Of a stretch of DNA of 64,000 nt, positions 25,201 to 32,168 are shown one piece after another (positions within the stretch are counted from its first letter, which is position 1; every line of letters starts with the position of its first letter). The notes below the pieces were generated by a model, which was not told the DNA's origin, searched no databases, and was given only the letters and a program-made list of their open reading frames with translations. Location of the stretch: assembly GCA_033675265.1 (NCBI GenBank), contig JAUJYZ010000723.1:62001-126000 (forward strand), read 5' to 3'. The position numbers and the translations under genes were made by a program. The DNA is from Actinostola sp. cb2023 (Eukaryota; Cnidaria; Anthozoa; Actiniaria; Actinostolidae).

Positions 25201-27879
25201 TGTATTGATACTAAACTTACTTCATTTTTAAGTGTTCCCACTTCAGACATCAAACTAGTGATTTTATTTTCATAGTTTCTCACTCTTCCATTCACCATAT
25301 CTTCCTGCAATTTACCAAGCAAATCAACTTTAATTTGATACTAATATTGTCTGTGAAATGAATAAACAAACTAATACATGGATGCACACATATAATAATG
25401 GTCATGTAAGCCATTATATGAGCCACTATGTATATAGTTTTTATATTTTTTGTTTTTATTGTTGAGCGCTTTAGAATATTACATTTTGTGCTATATAAAT
25501 AAAGTTTATTATTATGTACAGATTGACAGATGGAACTGACAAACGTACTGTAGGCAGCGCTGATTACGAAAATAGTCACTGGGGCAGGAGTTTCTAATTA
25601 ATTCCATGACAGTACGCACCTCAGATGAGGAAAGGTCGTCCATCCGTAAAATGCCATTTCTGCTTGGTGGGCTTACTTCCAATGAATGAGTTTGATTCTG
25701 AGGACGACATTTTTTTGTCAATGAACAAAATAATTCAGACATAGATGATTAGTGATTACAGTAATGGGCTTGTAACACCTGCCACGTGACTTTTTAAATT
25801 TTCACTGAAGACAAACGAAAATACCATAACTTGAAAGAGCATACTAAAATTAGTAAAATTTGAAAAGAATCAAGCAAATAAGAAAAACGTTAACGGCAGT
25901 TTCCCGCTTTGACAAGGATTTGTATACATTTCCATACAAAAAAGGCAAAGTTTGAATGCCTGTAACTATTGCCCTATTTACGTATTTCCCTTCAAACTTT
26001 CCACTTTTACTAACTTTAGCATGCTCTTTCCAGTTATGATATTTTCGTTTGTCTGCGGTAAAAATTTAAAAAGTCACGTGACAGGTGTTACACGCCTATT
26101 TAAGCCAATTTATAAACACATTGATTACATGTAGAGATTGCAGCTACACGGAGATAGCTGTGAATGCGGTGCATACCTCCCATCTAAGTGGACCTTTTGA
26201 CGTTCTAGCTGGTGCAGGAATAAAAGGTGGAGATGCTGATTTGGTGGCTTTTCTCATTCGACCCTGTTAAGAAATGTCTCAGTGTGAAACCAGGGAGGCA
26301 AGACCTCACCTCACACCTCCTGATGAAACATGATGTTTTCGTATTCTAATTATTGTCAACCGATTATGTACTACATTTCCATGTAATGTTACTAGTATTA
26401 TTAAAGCAAAGTTAACGATGAGAGATGCTACATGTAGGTCAGTGGCATTGTTTAACTCGCCACTGTGCATGCACCTGGGTCAGTTGCTTGTCACGTTCCT
26501 TGCACATTGCTTGCTGCTCCATAGCCTGATTTTCAGATGGTCTGTGGTCCTCCGCTCTCACTTTCTCAAGGGGGAGAAAGCAAGAGCGGAGGACCACAGA
26601 CCGTCTGAAAATCAGGCTAGCTACTCCATTGCTCGTTGCTTGTTCAGTTTGTGGGCTTTTGCTGTTGCAACATCCACCCAGTCGCTACTTATATTTATAA
26701 TAATAATAATAATAATCAATTTATATAGCGCTATTTCTAATTTATCCAATAGCGCTTTACAATAAAAATAATAAAAATATAATAATAATAATACTTATTA
26801 CTAAATAAAATAAAATAAGAAGAAGAAGCAAGAATAACAAGTTTTCCATTGAGAGATTTATCACTGTGACAGGCGCCAGTGGTTGACCCATGGCTAGGTT
26901 GCCATGGTTACCACTTATTTGCTTGTTGCTGGGGATTCCGCTGCAGTGAAGGCACCTATATTCCATCCCTCTGCTCGACAAGTTAACAAAATGCTCGACT
27001 TACTGAGCCTCTGCTGAGAATGCCTGTCATTCTTTTGTCTCTCATCCGTATTCGATCCTAAAAGAAAGGTTGATTTTAAATGTAAATTTACAGCTTTCAT
27101 TAGTTTCTCTTTATGCTGTACATTAATAACGAAACTACAAGATGAGAACGTCAAGGATTCCACTGGCATAACTGTGCAGCCTAGAGCATTCATATTAAGT
27201 TTCTTTGCTAATCTAAATATGTCCTTCTTGGAGACCAATGCACTGTCCACTACTATGATGATAGCCCAGCCTCCTCCGCATGTGTCTCTCTCGCTCTCTC
27301 TTTTTCTCCTCTATGGGCTTCCTGTGGTCCCGACCCAGTAAAAAGCAAAGGAATCCCAGAAGGGTTTGTATGCGGAGGAGGTTAATGATAGCCCTGGGTT
27401 AATGTGTGTACAGTATGTTCTTCACATGTTGAATTTCTTATATCGCACTACAACAACCTCCTTCTATAACCCTTTTAATCCCATTGTCCCTATCACCAGT
27501 CTCTACTCATCTTTGCCAACACAGGATTCCCACTAGAACGAGTGTGAGGATGGTACTGTACAACTGGGCCCGGTTGTTCGAAAAGCCATTAGCGCTAATC
27601 CAGGATTAAATCTTAAGAAAACTATTGACGCTAATCCAGGATTAGCACTAATCGCCTTTCGAACAACTGGCCCCTGTATAAGCAGAGAAGGCGAACAAAC
27701 AATAACCTCTACAACTACTAGCTAGTACCATGTGTACATGTGTAACAAAGTACATCACTAACCTCCACAGCAGTTGGTGCTCCTCTATTTCTGAGTTTCT
27801 TCTTCTTTTTTAGATGGACATGGACGGGCGTATTCCTATCGACATGGACGTGGACTGGCTTGTCATCATCTACAGTCAT
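7130..27879 (-). CDS. ODF2: Outer dense fiber protein 2 / cenexin homologue (3' end outside window)
   Basis: This is a coiled-coil scaffold of mother-centriole appendages and ciliary bases. In coding order the exons are 27879-27763, 27057-27004, 26263-26177, 25697-25620, 25304-25221, 24186-24091, 23511-23420, 22800-22671, 22205-22074, 21486-21412, 20962-20891, 20188-20072, 19708-19637, 19449-19406, 18556-18487, 17987-17899, 17815-17764, 17248-17165, 16478-16419, 15722-15630, 15158-15075, 14911-14828, 14030-13947, 13543-13460, 13104-13021, 12568-12485, 12370-12314, 11765-11694, 11255-11184, 10360-10277, 9961-9878, 9337-9173 and 7228-7130. They join in frame to 945 residues. Anchors to human ODF2 (recalled, not searched) are HVHVDRNTPVHVH at the N-terminus, KLVETEMDG, LTRQRESMLQKL, ELEPIADILK and QDRLMTYER. 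Exons 2 and 17 are the weakest matches. The stop codon is not in view. About 290 residues between exons 20 and 32 exceed the human length. Confidence 0.93.
7487..7607. repeat. Foldback element in the ODF2 intron
   Basis: TTTGCACGCAATAGTCTCCC on the left is mirrored by GGGAGACTATGCACGCAAA on the right. The arms are about 50 bp and the loop is short. A related phrase (AGTCTCCCTCGTCAC) occurs near 61,450 and 61,720. No coding capacity is seen. Confidence 0.75.
7642..7865. repeat. Foldback element, AT-rich centre
   Basis: Inverted arms of about 34 bp (TTTACAGTATAGACACTCG and its complement) flank an A/T-rich centre with homopolymer runs. It is a non-coding MITE-like insertion in the intron between ODF2 exons 32 and 33. 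Confidence 0.7.
7970..8395. repeat. GGCCGC-rich tandem repeat
   Basis: TGGCCGCTAAATAGAGGT and TGGCCGCTTAATAGG alternate with a combined period near 36 bp over about 12 units, then decay. Isolated phrases continue to 9,165, where GTGGAACCTCTATTAAG faces exon 32. The phrase belongs to the CAGTGGAACCTCTATTAAG terminal-repeat vocabulary seen complete at 37,371-38,106. Confidence 0.8.
8891..8940. repeat. Short palindrome containing TGACGTCA
   Basis: GTGACGTCATAAGTTGTG is followed after about 14 bases by its exact complement. The arms contain a CRE-like TGACGTCA. The same octamer recurs in several other hairpins of the window, so it is probably part of repeat termini and not a regulatory site. Confidence 0.6.
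9173..9337 (-). CDS. ODF2: ODF2 exon 32
   Basis: This is the longest exon seen (55 codons, 165 nt, phase 0-0). It carries IDKYRREAEETRSRLYDVEQ and ends LSELEPIADILK, which aligns with the human region ending LQQLPDILK. The donor AAG|GTGAGT is followed within 10 bases by the terminus GTGGAACCTCTATTAAG of a TIR repeat. Confidence 0.92.
9878..9961 (-). CDS. ODF2: ODF2 exon 31, probable module B4
   Basis: 84 nt, phase 0-0, 28 residues. It starts SSSNQGEIARLRATASQYEK and ends LIEDYKNQ. The N.-x-EI-x-L pattern and an acceptor-proximal TCG start place it with the B modules. Confidence 0.86.
10277..10360 (-). CDS. ODF2: ODF2 exon 30, probable module A4
   Basis: 84 nt, phase 0-0, 28 residues. It starts IVTLQTENAQLRSNVKQFKR and ends LIEDYKGQ. 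It is shorter-range related to the A modules and pairs with the next exon. Confidence 0.86.
10388..10946. mobile_element. Large foldback element, about 170-bp arms
   Basis: The left arm begins TTAAAGGGGGACTAGTACGT and the right arm ends with its complement. The arms are nearly identical for about 170 bp and include GTGACGTCA. The spacer is about 220 bp and has no gene. It is inserted between ODF2 exons 29 and 30. Confidence 0.85.
11340..11520. repeat. SINE-like 3' tail (TATATAGCGC...GCGCTTTACAAT)
   Basis: TTTATATAGCGCATCCTGG and GCGCTTTACAATAAG precede an A/T-rich run. The same TATAGCGC...CTTTACAA phrase ends the SINE at 21,607-22,048 and recurs at 26,723-26,764. It is a fragment only. Confidence 0.55.
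11805..12110. repeat. 88-bp tandem repeat rich in CATCAT
   Basis: Three to four copies of an 88-bp unit include ACAACCACGTGGTGAAGAGC and TCATCAATACTAATCATCAT. They lie between ODF2 exons 28 and 27 in the intron. The chance reading frames over it are not supported. Confidence 0.85.
12485..12568 (-). CDS. ODF2: ODF2 exon 26, module B3
   Basis: 84 nt, phase 0-0, 28 residues. It starts SIYKSDEVENLRVEVSSYKN and ends KADREILQ. The nucleotides after the acceptor (TCGATTTATAAATCAGATGA) resemble those of exon 22. Confidence 0.87.
13021..13104 (-). CDS. ODF2: ODF2 exon 25, module A3
   Basis: 84 nt, phase 0-0, 28 residues. It starts VIVKENEANKLQGTLDVTKA and ends LVDEFRNK, sharing LQG and VDE.RNK with module A2. 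Confidence 0.87.
13288..13381. repeat. Tandem duplicate of the ODF2 exon 24 donor region
   Basis: This block repeats 13,382-13,473 at lower identity. The shared parts include GTCTACCTGTCGCTCTAGTC, the complement of the last 21 coding bases of exon 24 plus its donor. The copy has no acceptor of its own, so it is a pseudo-exon end. Confidence 0.8.
13460..13543 (-). CDS. ODF2: ODF2 exon 24, module B2
   Basis: 84 nt, phase 0-0, 28 residues. It starts TRNKSSEIERLMMQIRKYED and ends KIDRLERQ. The last 21 coding bases, the donor and about 70 bases of intron are tandemly duplicated just downstream (13,288-13,381). Confidence 0.88.
13736..13893. mobile_element. MITE family 'AGTCGTTTTCGTATGAGTGGGA', copy 1 (degraded)
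   Basis: The right end TCCCACTCATACGACTCTA and the internal GGTACCGT and GGTGCGGT phrases match the better preserved copies at 16,932-17,121 and 23,836-24,046. All three sit in ODF2 introns. No reading frame is retained. Confidence 0.65.
13947..14030 (-). CDS. ODF2: ODF2 exon 23, module A2
   Basis: 84 nt, phase 0-0, 28 residues. It starts IETLEREKIQLQGCVNETRF and ends IVDEHRNK. It matches A1 at the ESLE/ETLE start and A3 at LQG and VDE.RNK. Confidence 0.87.
14402..14818. repeat. 53-bp GC-rich minisatellite
   Basis: About eight copies of a 53-bp unit contain GTCTAAGCCCCGAGGAGAGG, GGAAGGGTGGACTCCC and GAATGGGGCGGG. The array ends 10 bp before the donor of ODF2 exon 22, so it directly abuts the splice site. 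Confidence 0.92.
14828..14911 (-). CDS. ODF2: ODF2 exon 22, module B1
   Basis: 84 nt, phase 0-0, 28 residues. It starts SYFKSDEIKELKSYLMEYDD and ends KIVEMRKE. The first bases after the acceptor (TCGTACTTCAAATCAGATGA) are still visibly related to exon 26 (module B3), which argues for a shared origin. Confidence 0.88.
15075..15158 (-). CDS. ODF2: ODF2 exon 21, module A1
   Basis: 84 nt, phase 0-0, 28 residues. It begins VESLEGERSDLNNSMSDNKS and ends VLDDYKKQ. It is the first copy of the A-type module (LE-x-E-R/K ... V-D-D/E-x-R/K-K/N-K/Q). Confidence 0.87.
15300..15486. repeat. 65-bp tandem repeat
   Basis: About three copies of a 65-bp unit include GTTTCCTGATCATCATCATT and CTCCATCATCACCCTATCAT. 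They lie in the intron between ODF2 exons 20 and 21 and grade into looser CATCAT sequence up to 15,600. Confidence 0.88.
15630..15722 (-). CDS. ODF2: ODF2 exon 20, last exon before the module expansion
   Basis: The exon has 31 codons, phase 0 on both sides. It encodes TELRTELSSLVTSMKHYDSL and then VEEYRQK, which aligns with human ODF2 just upstream of the region where the two proteins differ in length. It closes with the same ...EYRQK-type ending as the A modules. Confidence 0.88.
16532..16680. repeat. 50-bp tandem repeat
   Basis: Three copies of a 50-bp unit contain GCAAGCATCTGCGCATGCGC and TCATTTGAAAATACGCC. A fourth, partial copy follows the inserted element at 16,684-16,842 (AAATATGCCCGACGCAAGC). 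The insertion therefore split the array. Confidence 0.85.
16684..16842. mobile_element. TAGCC...GGCTA inverted-repeat element, 159 bp
   Basis: It starts TAGCCTGTGCAGCCAGGCTC and ends GAGCCTGTCTACGCAGGCTA, with a purine tract mirrored by a pyrimidine tract between. The flanks TATGAAAAT and TGTGAAAAT form a 9-bp target duplication with one mismatch. It sits inside the 50-bp repeat. Confidence 0.8.
16932..17121. mobile_element. MITE family 'AGTCGTTTTCGTATGAGTGGGA', copy 2
   Basis: The left end TAGAGTCGTTTTCCTATGAG and right end CTCATACGAAAACAACTCTA are inverted. The interior has CGGTACGGTTCGTGCCGTGA and CAAGCATTCTGATTGGTTGA. It is non-coding. Confidence 0.8.
17561..17717. repeat. Degraded TAGCCTGCGTAGC element with polypurine/polypyrimidine arms
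   Basis: It begins TAGCCTGCGTAGCGGCCCAA, followed by a G/A tract and then a C/T tract, as in the 16,684 element. The right end is eroded (CTCTGGACAGC) and the flanking duplication is doubtful. It ends about 50 bp before the donor side of ODF2 exon 17. Confidence 0.5.
18010..18400. repeat. CATCAT-rich degenerate tandem repeat
   Basis: Copies of an approximately 63-70-bp phrase with TCATCAACTGCGCCGCATCA and TTTTCCATCATCACC repeat about four times. The histidine- or methionine-rich frames over it, on either strand, are products of the repeat. It lies between ODF2 exons 16 and 15. Confidence 0.8.
18897..19233. mobile_element. 337-bp TIR element (AATAGACCTTTTTACCGATA), copy 1
   Basis: The left end AATAGACCTTTTTACCGATA and right end TATCGGTAAAAAGGTCTATT are exact inverted repeats, and the TIR extends into ACGGCGGCC. 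The interior includes ACATTATGGGATGCCCAGGG. A second copy of nearly the same sequence is at 50,943-51,283. There is no reading frame, so this is a MITE. Confidence 0.92.
19730..20060. repeat. Imperfect CATCAT-rich duplication (about 125 bp)
   Basis: Two related blocks contain ACATCATCATCATCA, TCACAAACTACAAT and ACTACTGCAGGTAACTAA. The sequence is low complexity and intronic, between ODF2 exons 13 and 12. No gene is present. Confidence 0.7.
20350..20467. repeat. Foldback element
   Basis: Left arm ACATGTATCTCATGCTCGAG... is mirrored by CTCGAGCATGCATGT on the right. The arms are about 50 bp and include CCAGCGGTG and GAGCCCACAC-type sequence, with a loop of about 20 bp. Confidence 0.8.
21090..21372. 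repeat. Near-perfect 283-bp palindrome
   Basis: Arms of about 130 bp (starting CATAGTACATAAGACGAGGT) are almost identical in inverted orientation around a 25-bp GC-rich loop. It would form a stable RNA hairpin in the ODF2 pre-mRNA about 40 bp from exon 10. Confidence 0.88.
21607..22048 (-). mobile_element. tRNA-derived SINE, apparently full length
   Basis: On the minus strand the element starts GTCCGGTTGGCTCAGTTGG, a pol III A-box-like sequence. A B-box GGTTCGAGTCCC follows, then a unique body with GAGAAGGTGCTGCCTTTG and TCTTCTCGGATAAGGACG. It ends with GCGCTATATAAG and an (ATT)n tail. The tRNA part lacks a complete anticodon arm, so it is not a working tRNA gene. It is inserted just beyond the donor of ODF2 exon 9. 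Confidence 0.85.
22074..22205 (-). CDS. ODF2: ODF2 exon 9
   Basis: The exon has 44 codons containing LTRQRESMLQKLDEFGRTNK, matching the human LTRQKELLLQKL region. The donor GAG|GTTATT is weak. It is followed by two ATTAGTAAG direct repeats and then a SINE head, so this splice site sits on the edge of an insertion. Confidence 0.92.
22468..22605. repeat. Foldback element with TGACGTCA arms
   Basis: GTTGTCTGTATTCTTATTGA on the left is complemented by TCAATAAGAGTACAGACAAC on the right. The inner arms contain TGACGTCATAAAATG and its complement. It is intronic and non-coding. Confidence 0.82.
22671..22800 (-). CDS. ODF2: ODF2 exon 8, conserved coiled coil
   Basis: The first base completes an arginine codon split with exon 7. 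The remaining 43 codons contain TLLKKLVETEMDGRAVGEQV, close to the human stretch with KLVEAEMDG. The donor is AAACAG|GTAAAC. This is one of the best conserved exons and identifies the gene on its own. Confidence 0.95.
22865..23310. repeat. GGGGGCGTTTATT repeat region with a G homopolymer
   Basis: Phrases such as GGGGGCGTTTATTAGAAGG, AAACGCCCCCTTTCGAG and GGAGGCGTTTAAAAGAG occur in both orientations. A run of about 20 G follows at 23,262-23,284. This is non-coding sequence of ODF2 intron 7, and the homopolymer length may be an assembly guess. Confidence 0.75.
23836..24046. mobile_element. MITE family 'AGTCGTTTTCGTATGAGTGGGA', copy 3
   Basis: The element runs from TAAAGTCGTTTTCGTATGAG to TCATATGAAAACGACTCTA, with interior CAACCAATCAGAATGCTTGG and CGTACCGTAACTACTTCCCA. 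It is the inverse orientation of the copy at 16,932-17,121. Confidence 0.82.
24241..24825. mobile_element. Outer foldback element interrupted by another
   Basis: Outer arms TACAGTATGTGGTTCTAA (24,241-24,258) and TTAGAACCACTAAGGTACTGTA (right end) pair imperfectly. The continuation after the insertion carries GGTTCTAATTGTGAACACTG and its complement. The interruption is the complete hairpin at 24,259-24,613. Confidence 0.72.
24259..24613. mobile_element. Nested foldback element (TGAGGGTTTATCACGTAATT)
   Basis: The left end TGAGGGTTTATCAYGTAATT is complemented by AATTACATGATAAACCCTCA on the right, with arms of about 155 bp. A related copy is at 50,372-50,680. It lies in ODF2 intron 5 and has no conserved coding content. 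Confidence 0.85.
25771..26092. mobile_element. Foldback element (TGTAACACCTGNCACGTGAC)
   Basis: Inverted arms of about 90 bp begin TGTAACACCTGCCACGTGAC and end GTCACGTGACAGGTGTTACA. A diverged relative occurs at 37,649-37,880. It is intronic, between ODF2 exons 4 and 3. Confidence 0.85.
26177..26263 (-). CDS. ODF2: ODF2 exon 3
   Basis: The exon has 29 codons, phase 0 on both sides (AACAG|GGTCGA ... TGGGAG|GTATGC). It encodes RMRKATKSASPPFIPAPARTS followed by a WE ending. The pattern matches the basic, proline-containing segment of human ODF2 that ends in KWE, upstream of the first coiled coil. Confidence 0.85.
26522..26619. mobile_element. TAGCC...GGCTA element, 98 bp, 9-bp TSD
   Basis: This nearly perfect hairpin runs from TAGCCTGATTTTCAGATGGT to its complement. 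The flanks GCTGCTCCA and GCTACTCCA form a 9-bp target duplication with one mismatch. Confidence 0.88.
27268..27384. mobile_element. AGCCTCC...GGAGGTTA element, 117 bp, 10-bp TSD
   Basis: The left end AGCCTCCTCCGCATGTGTC is complemented on the right by TATGCGGAGGAGGTTA. It is bracketed by exact 10-bp copies of ATGATAGCCC at 27,258 and 27,385. It lies between ODF2 exons 1 and 2. Confidence 0.87.
27565..27674. repeat. GGGCCCGGTTGTTCG foldback element
   Basis: Inverted termini TGGGCCCGGTTGTTCGAAA and CGAACAACTGGCCCC enclose two copies of GCTAATCCAGGATTA. It is of the same general type as the hairpin at 63,211-63,361, about 90 bp from ODF2 exon 1. Confidence 0.82.
27763..27879 (-). CDS. ODF2: ODF2 exon 1 (start codon)
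   Basis: The exon has 39 codons from the ATG at 27,879 to donor GAG|GTTAGT, phase 0. Residues 10-22 read HVHVDRNTPVHVH. This closely matches the N-terminal peptide of human ODF2 isoforms (HVHVDENTPVHVH) and fixes both family and start. A lysine-rich stretch (KKKKKLR) follows. Confidence 0.93.
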
Positions 27880-28109
27880 TGTACACTATGAATCCTAGTT
27901 GATCACTACAATACAATCACATAATTTTGTCATACATATTATATACATTTATAAAATAACTATGATATAACGCGCGCTCTGATTGGCCAAAGGATGCGTA
28001 TTCCGTGTGCTTTATGAGAGCACACAGCACGCGCACGCAGATATTCAAACATTTTTGTAACGAACAAAATTGAAAACTTGCCTTAAAATCATAATTGTAT
28101 TTTATAAAA

Positions 28110-28296
28110 GAAATAGGAAACTTGCCCGCTGTGCTATGTGAAGATTTATAGCACTTGGGGACTGATCAGAACACTCGAGAAGTGTTGAGAAGCACTCCGC
28201 TACGCGTCGTGCTTCGTCCTAACACTTCTCTCGTGTTCTGATCAGTCCCCGCGTGCTATAAATCTGCACATAGCACGCGCGCTTGTTTTCTATTTC
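28110..28296. repeat. Foldback element
   Basis: GAAATAGGAAACTTGCCCGC and its near complement on the right (GCGCTTGTTTTCTATTTC) enclose GTGCTATGTG and AACACTTCTC palindromes. It is non-coding. Confidence 0.75.
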
Positions 28297-29578
28297 TTCA
28301 ATACATGTACAAATACAATCACAATGTTATCATAGATATGAATTAAGGGAATGTTGAAGTGATATAATTTTGTCATACTGTACATATTATACATACATGT
28401 ACAATACATGAACACTGTATAAAATGTCTAGACCTCAACACAGCAAGAGTACAAAATAATATAATGAGTTCTTAAATCAAATATTCATGTGATTAACATT
28501 TTATAGCATTTTATCTGAATATGGTTTTCAGTTTCAGTAAATTAAAAGAAGTTGGATGAATTTAAGGTTTGGTAATCATAGTAACACCATTACTAGTATT
28601 AAGCTTAACTATACTGACTGTATAACACAGATTTATACAGTATTTACATGTAGATTAGATTATTATTAGATTATTAGATTAAACTGTTTTCAATCCTGCA
28701 GGTTCTCTCCACAAGGATAAGAAATTCAGAAGCATTTTACAAGCGATTTTGCTGCATTCTTCACAACTTCTACATAACAACACTGCGCGAGATCAAGCAC
28801 GTCAACAATGACTATATTAGTTAACAAGCAGAAAAGAACTCACAAAATACTTAGATATCTTTACAACACTTTAAATAACCTCAGGTTATTTAGTCACAAA
28901 CAGCTGTTAGACGACATCCTTTGCATGGAGATCAGTAATCAAGGATCATCAATGCCAGTTGTAAAAACTTTCAATGCAAATTGATCTGGATGACATTGAA
29001 TTTCGCGCTCTTTTACGACGAAATCGGCTCTATTTGACAGCGTAAAATCTCACTCACCTATTACTTTAAGTGTACAATGTACCATCGAAGAGTAGTTCAC
29101 TCAAGAAAAGATAGAATTAGCCCAGATTAATGAGCATAATACATTTCCATCACCACCAAAACATGCACAAAATTCCCAGCCGTTGATCTGTAGACGCTAA
29201 AGCTCGGCTCTGATTGGCTGAAAATAGCGGTGAAAACATCAATCAACCGTGAAAACCTGAGAACGATATACCTCGTTTTGGTGTCGCAACACAGGGATCC
29301 CAACAACGAAATGAAAAATCAGACAGAATCAGATGGACCGACTTTTTGTCGGCGGCCCTTTTGGGGAAAGTAGAAACCATGACAACACAGACTGTGTTAT
29401 AGAATGGTTTAGATGTAAGCAAAAAACTCAGCATACTAGTAAGATACAGCATAAATATGGTTGGGCTTTTTTTCATATTATTTTATTCAACACTCTGCTC
29501 GCAGGTGATAATGATTCAAGAGCAGATAAATACGGAGCCCCGTAAAGGCCATCAACAAACAATAACTTCATGTAAGAA

Positions 29579-29667
29579 TATCGCGCGATACTGTGTTTCT
29601 ATCGCGCGACTACTGTTGTACTATCGCGCGATAACAACTCATTTTAATGTAAAAGTATCGCGCGATA
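29579..29667. promoter_or_regulatory. Four TATCGCGCGATA palindromes
   Basis: TATCGCGCGATA occurs at 29,579, 29,622 and 29,656, and TATCGCGCGA at 29,600, all within 89 bp. The CpG-rich palindrome is rare in the otherwise AT-rich surroundings. Its position in the divergent promoter region suggests protein binding, but the factor is unknown. It could also be the core of an old repeat. Confidence 0.5.
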
Positions 29668-29994
29668 ATGATTGTATATGTAATACGTTACTTATTCGAC
29701 ATGTCAGCAAACGATAAAGGATTAACGGAGAAAACATGTTCAAGTAAATATCAAACCAGAAGATTAGAGAGTGAGCATAAATCTGGCGTCATGGGAATCT
29801 ATCAAGTTTCAAATTGATTTATGCAGTAATGTGTACTTTAGCCCCTCGGTGAAAACATCCGATGCGGAGTCACATGGTTTAGATAGTTTAAAACATAACT
29901 TTTTGCATCGTTGCATTCTAAATGTTTTCTAATATTGGAGTTTACGTTTCAATAATCGTGCATTTTGAGCAGTTCTGCTCAAATAACTATGACG

Positions 29995-30002
29995 TGACGT
30001 CA
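29995..30002. promoter_or_regulatory. CRE-like site TGACGTCA
   Basis: A consensus CREB/ATF octamer lies about 300 bp upstream of the endophilin-B start codon. The same octamer also occurs in repeats here, so a regulatory role is only suggested. Confidence 0.35.
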
Positions 30003-30292
30003 CTTCGCTACGTTTTTAAAAATGCACGGATAACATTTCTGGACAGTACATTTCACAACATTTCACAATGAAAACACTGCAGCTTCTTCTAATAGAAATA
30101 ATAAAAGTGATAGAGAGAGAAAATATCGAGAATTTTCCGCAATTTTGGAAGAAGTTTAATTTAGCCGAGCATGCAACAGCCTCGCTTCTGTGTTTGTTAG
30201 GCCGCGTCCATGATGAAGGTCTGGTGTCTAATGTCTAATTTTGCTATAATAAAGTCATGTCGCTGTCCAAGAATCACTTTTCTAGCTTCACT

Positions 30293-32073
30293 ATGGCCGA
30301 CTTTTCCGACTCCATGAAAAAGTTTGGCTCCGCATCGTCAACGTTCTTTCATAGAGCCAAGCAGGTAGGTTCTTGTGTGAAAATATGGGGCATTTGTGTT
30401 GAGTTTTTGTGCTGAAATTGTTGGTCGGTTTGCAGTACACCGAAGAGCAACTTGGCAAGTCTGAAGCTACAGTTTTGGACGCAAGGTTTATGGCTTTAAA
30501 TGAAAAAGCTGACCGAACAAAATGCCGAACTGAACAGCTCTTGAGCCAGACGACAACTCTCCTTCAGCCTAATATCGGTGAGTGAGTTTGGGGTATAAAA
30601 TATCCTCGACAGACGGCTATTCAGTGTTGAGTGATGCTGCTGTTTCCCCAATATTCACACTTTCTCTCTCGTTTTCTTTCGATTTTCTTTCAAGAAGAAA
30701 CGATTTTTTTATTTCTATTTATAGAAACACGTATACAAACACACAGTAGATTGAAAGTGACTGCATTTTGATTCCAATCTTATCGCAAGGCTGCTTCAAT
30801 TTAGCTTAAATCACTTCGCTATTTCGTCAAGATTATTATACAGAAAATGATCCTCTGATAATCTCCACGTTATAACTGATAATTTCACAAATGAACTATG
30901 TCTTTCCCAGCCATTAACATCCTGGGTGTGTTTACCTTGGTGAAACTTCCAGATTTCATCGCTTTTGGCTTGGAGGATAGTAGTGTATTGTCATAGAATA
31001 TATCGCCTAACATCCACATAACACATCTACAATGTAAAATGGCAATGACGTTGTGGTTGAAGTGGAAATTTAAAAAAATATGGGAAAATATTAAACGGTT
31101 ATGTAAATATAGGGAAAGGAACTACACTACAAGGACACATCAGCATTGATGCTCAGATGGCAAGAATTTGAGAAAATGTACTCTCAGCTATTTAATTTTT
31201 TTTAATAATTTGCACTGAAACTTAAAATGACTGTGTGCATTTCAATTGGACTTCATAGAGTGAATATCCCGTTTTTTCACTTACAATGTTTATGCTTCAT
31301 CGCTGAAGCTTATGCAAATTTTGGGTGTAGTTTGTTTTGATGTTGCATTCTATTTAATTTTCTTTCCTGTCTTCGCTATTTTATGATTAAATCTTTTGTA
31401 TTTTCAAAATATTATTTTGGAAATTAATGCAAAATGGAAAATAGGTTTATTGAGAAAAGGGAATTGGGATGCCCCATTTTTACTGATGTTTTCTAGTTGT
31501 GTTTAAACCACAACTCATGGTGTATTTGTTGCAAACAACAAGTTTGACTTTGAAATTAAGATAATAAATATAAATGTAATTAAAATCAAAGTGTCTGGAC
31601 AGGGGATTAATACTGAGCTTGAATTTGCTTGGAATTAGAATTTTGCTCTTTTGTACTAATCGTAAAAGCAATTTGTTCAAAATACTGATTTTAGAACTTG
31701 CCTCAGTGTACACAGTTCAATAAAACAACACCGTTAGACTCTTTATGAATTCTTGCCACAGAGATTATTTAACAAAGTGATTACCAGTGAATATACAGCG
31801 AGACGAAGTGGAAGTGAATATTCACCATAATCACTGAGCCTGAGGTGAATAATAGTTTGTTTTGGTATAATTTTAGACTTGAATATCAGAGAAAAGTTCG
31901 TCCAGGATCAAAAAAACTGTTTTATGAGTACTTCTGCGTTGGTGATATTACTTCCACTCTCGACCAGTGATTATCGTCTCGTCTAGAATTTATATAAATT
32001 TAATTGCTGTAATGCAGGGCTCTTTTTGATAACAGTACTTTTGTGCTGATTTGGTCACCCTGGGTAAATATTA

Positions 32074-32115
<42 letters not shown>

Positions 32116-32116
32116 G

Positions 32117-32168
<52 letters not shown>

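Larger units (their letters stand above)
27880..30292. other. Head-to-head intergenic region, ODF2 and SH3GLB
   Basis: The start codons of the two genes lie 2.4 kb apart and point away from each other, so this interval should hold both promoters. It contains a hairpin at 28,110-28,296, AT-rich unique sequence, the palindrome cluster at 29,579-29,667 and a CRE-like TGACGTCA at 29,995. No further gene is supported; the small reading frames at 29.2-29.7 kb lack splice or family support. Confidence 0.7.

Noticed and set aside
27257..27394. Segment near ODF2 exon 1 read as a possible additional exon (Ser/Arg-rich)
   Set aside because: It is a TIR element bracketed by an exact 10-bp duplication, so it is an insertion.
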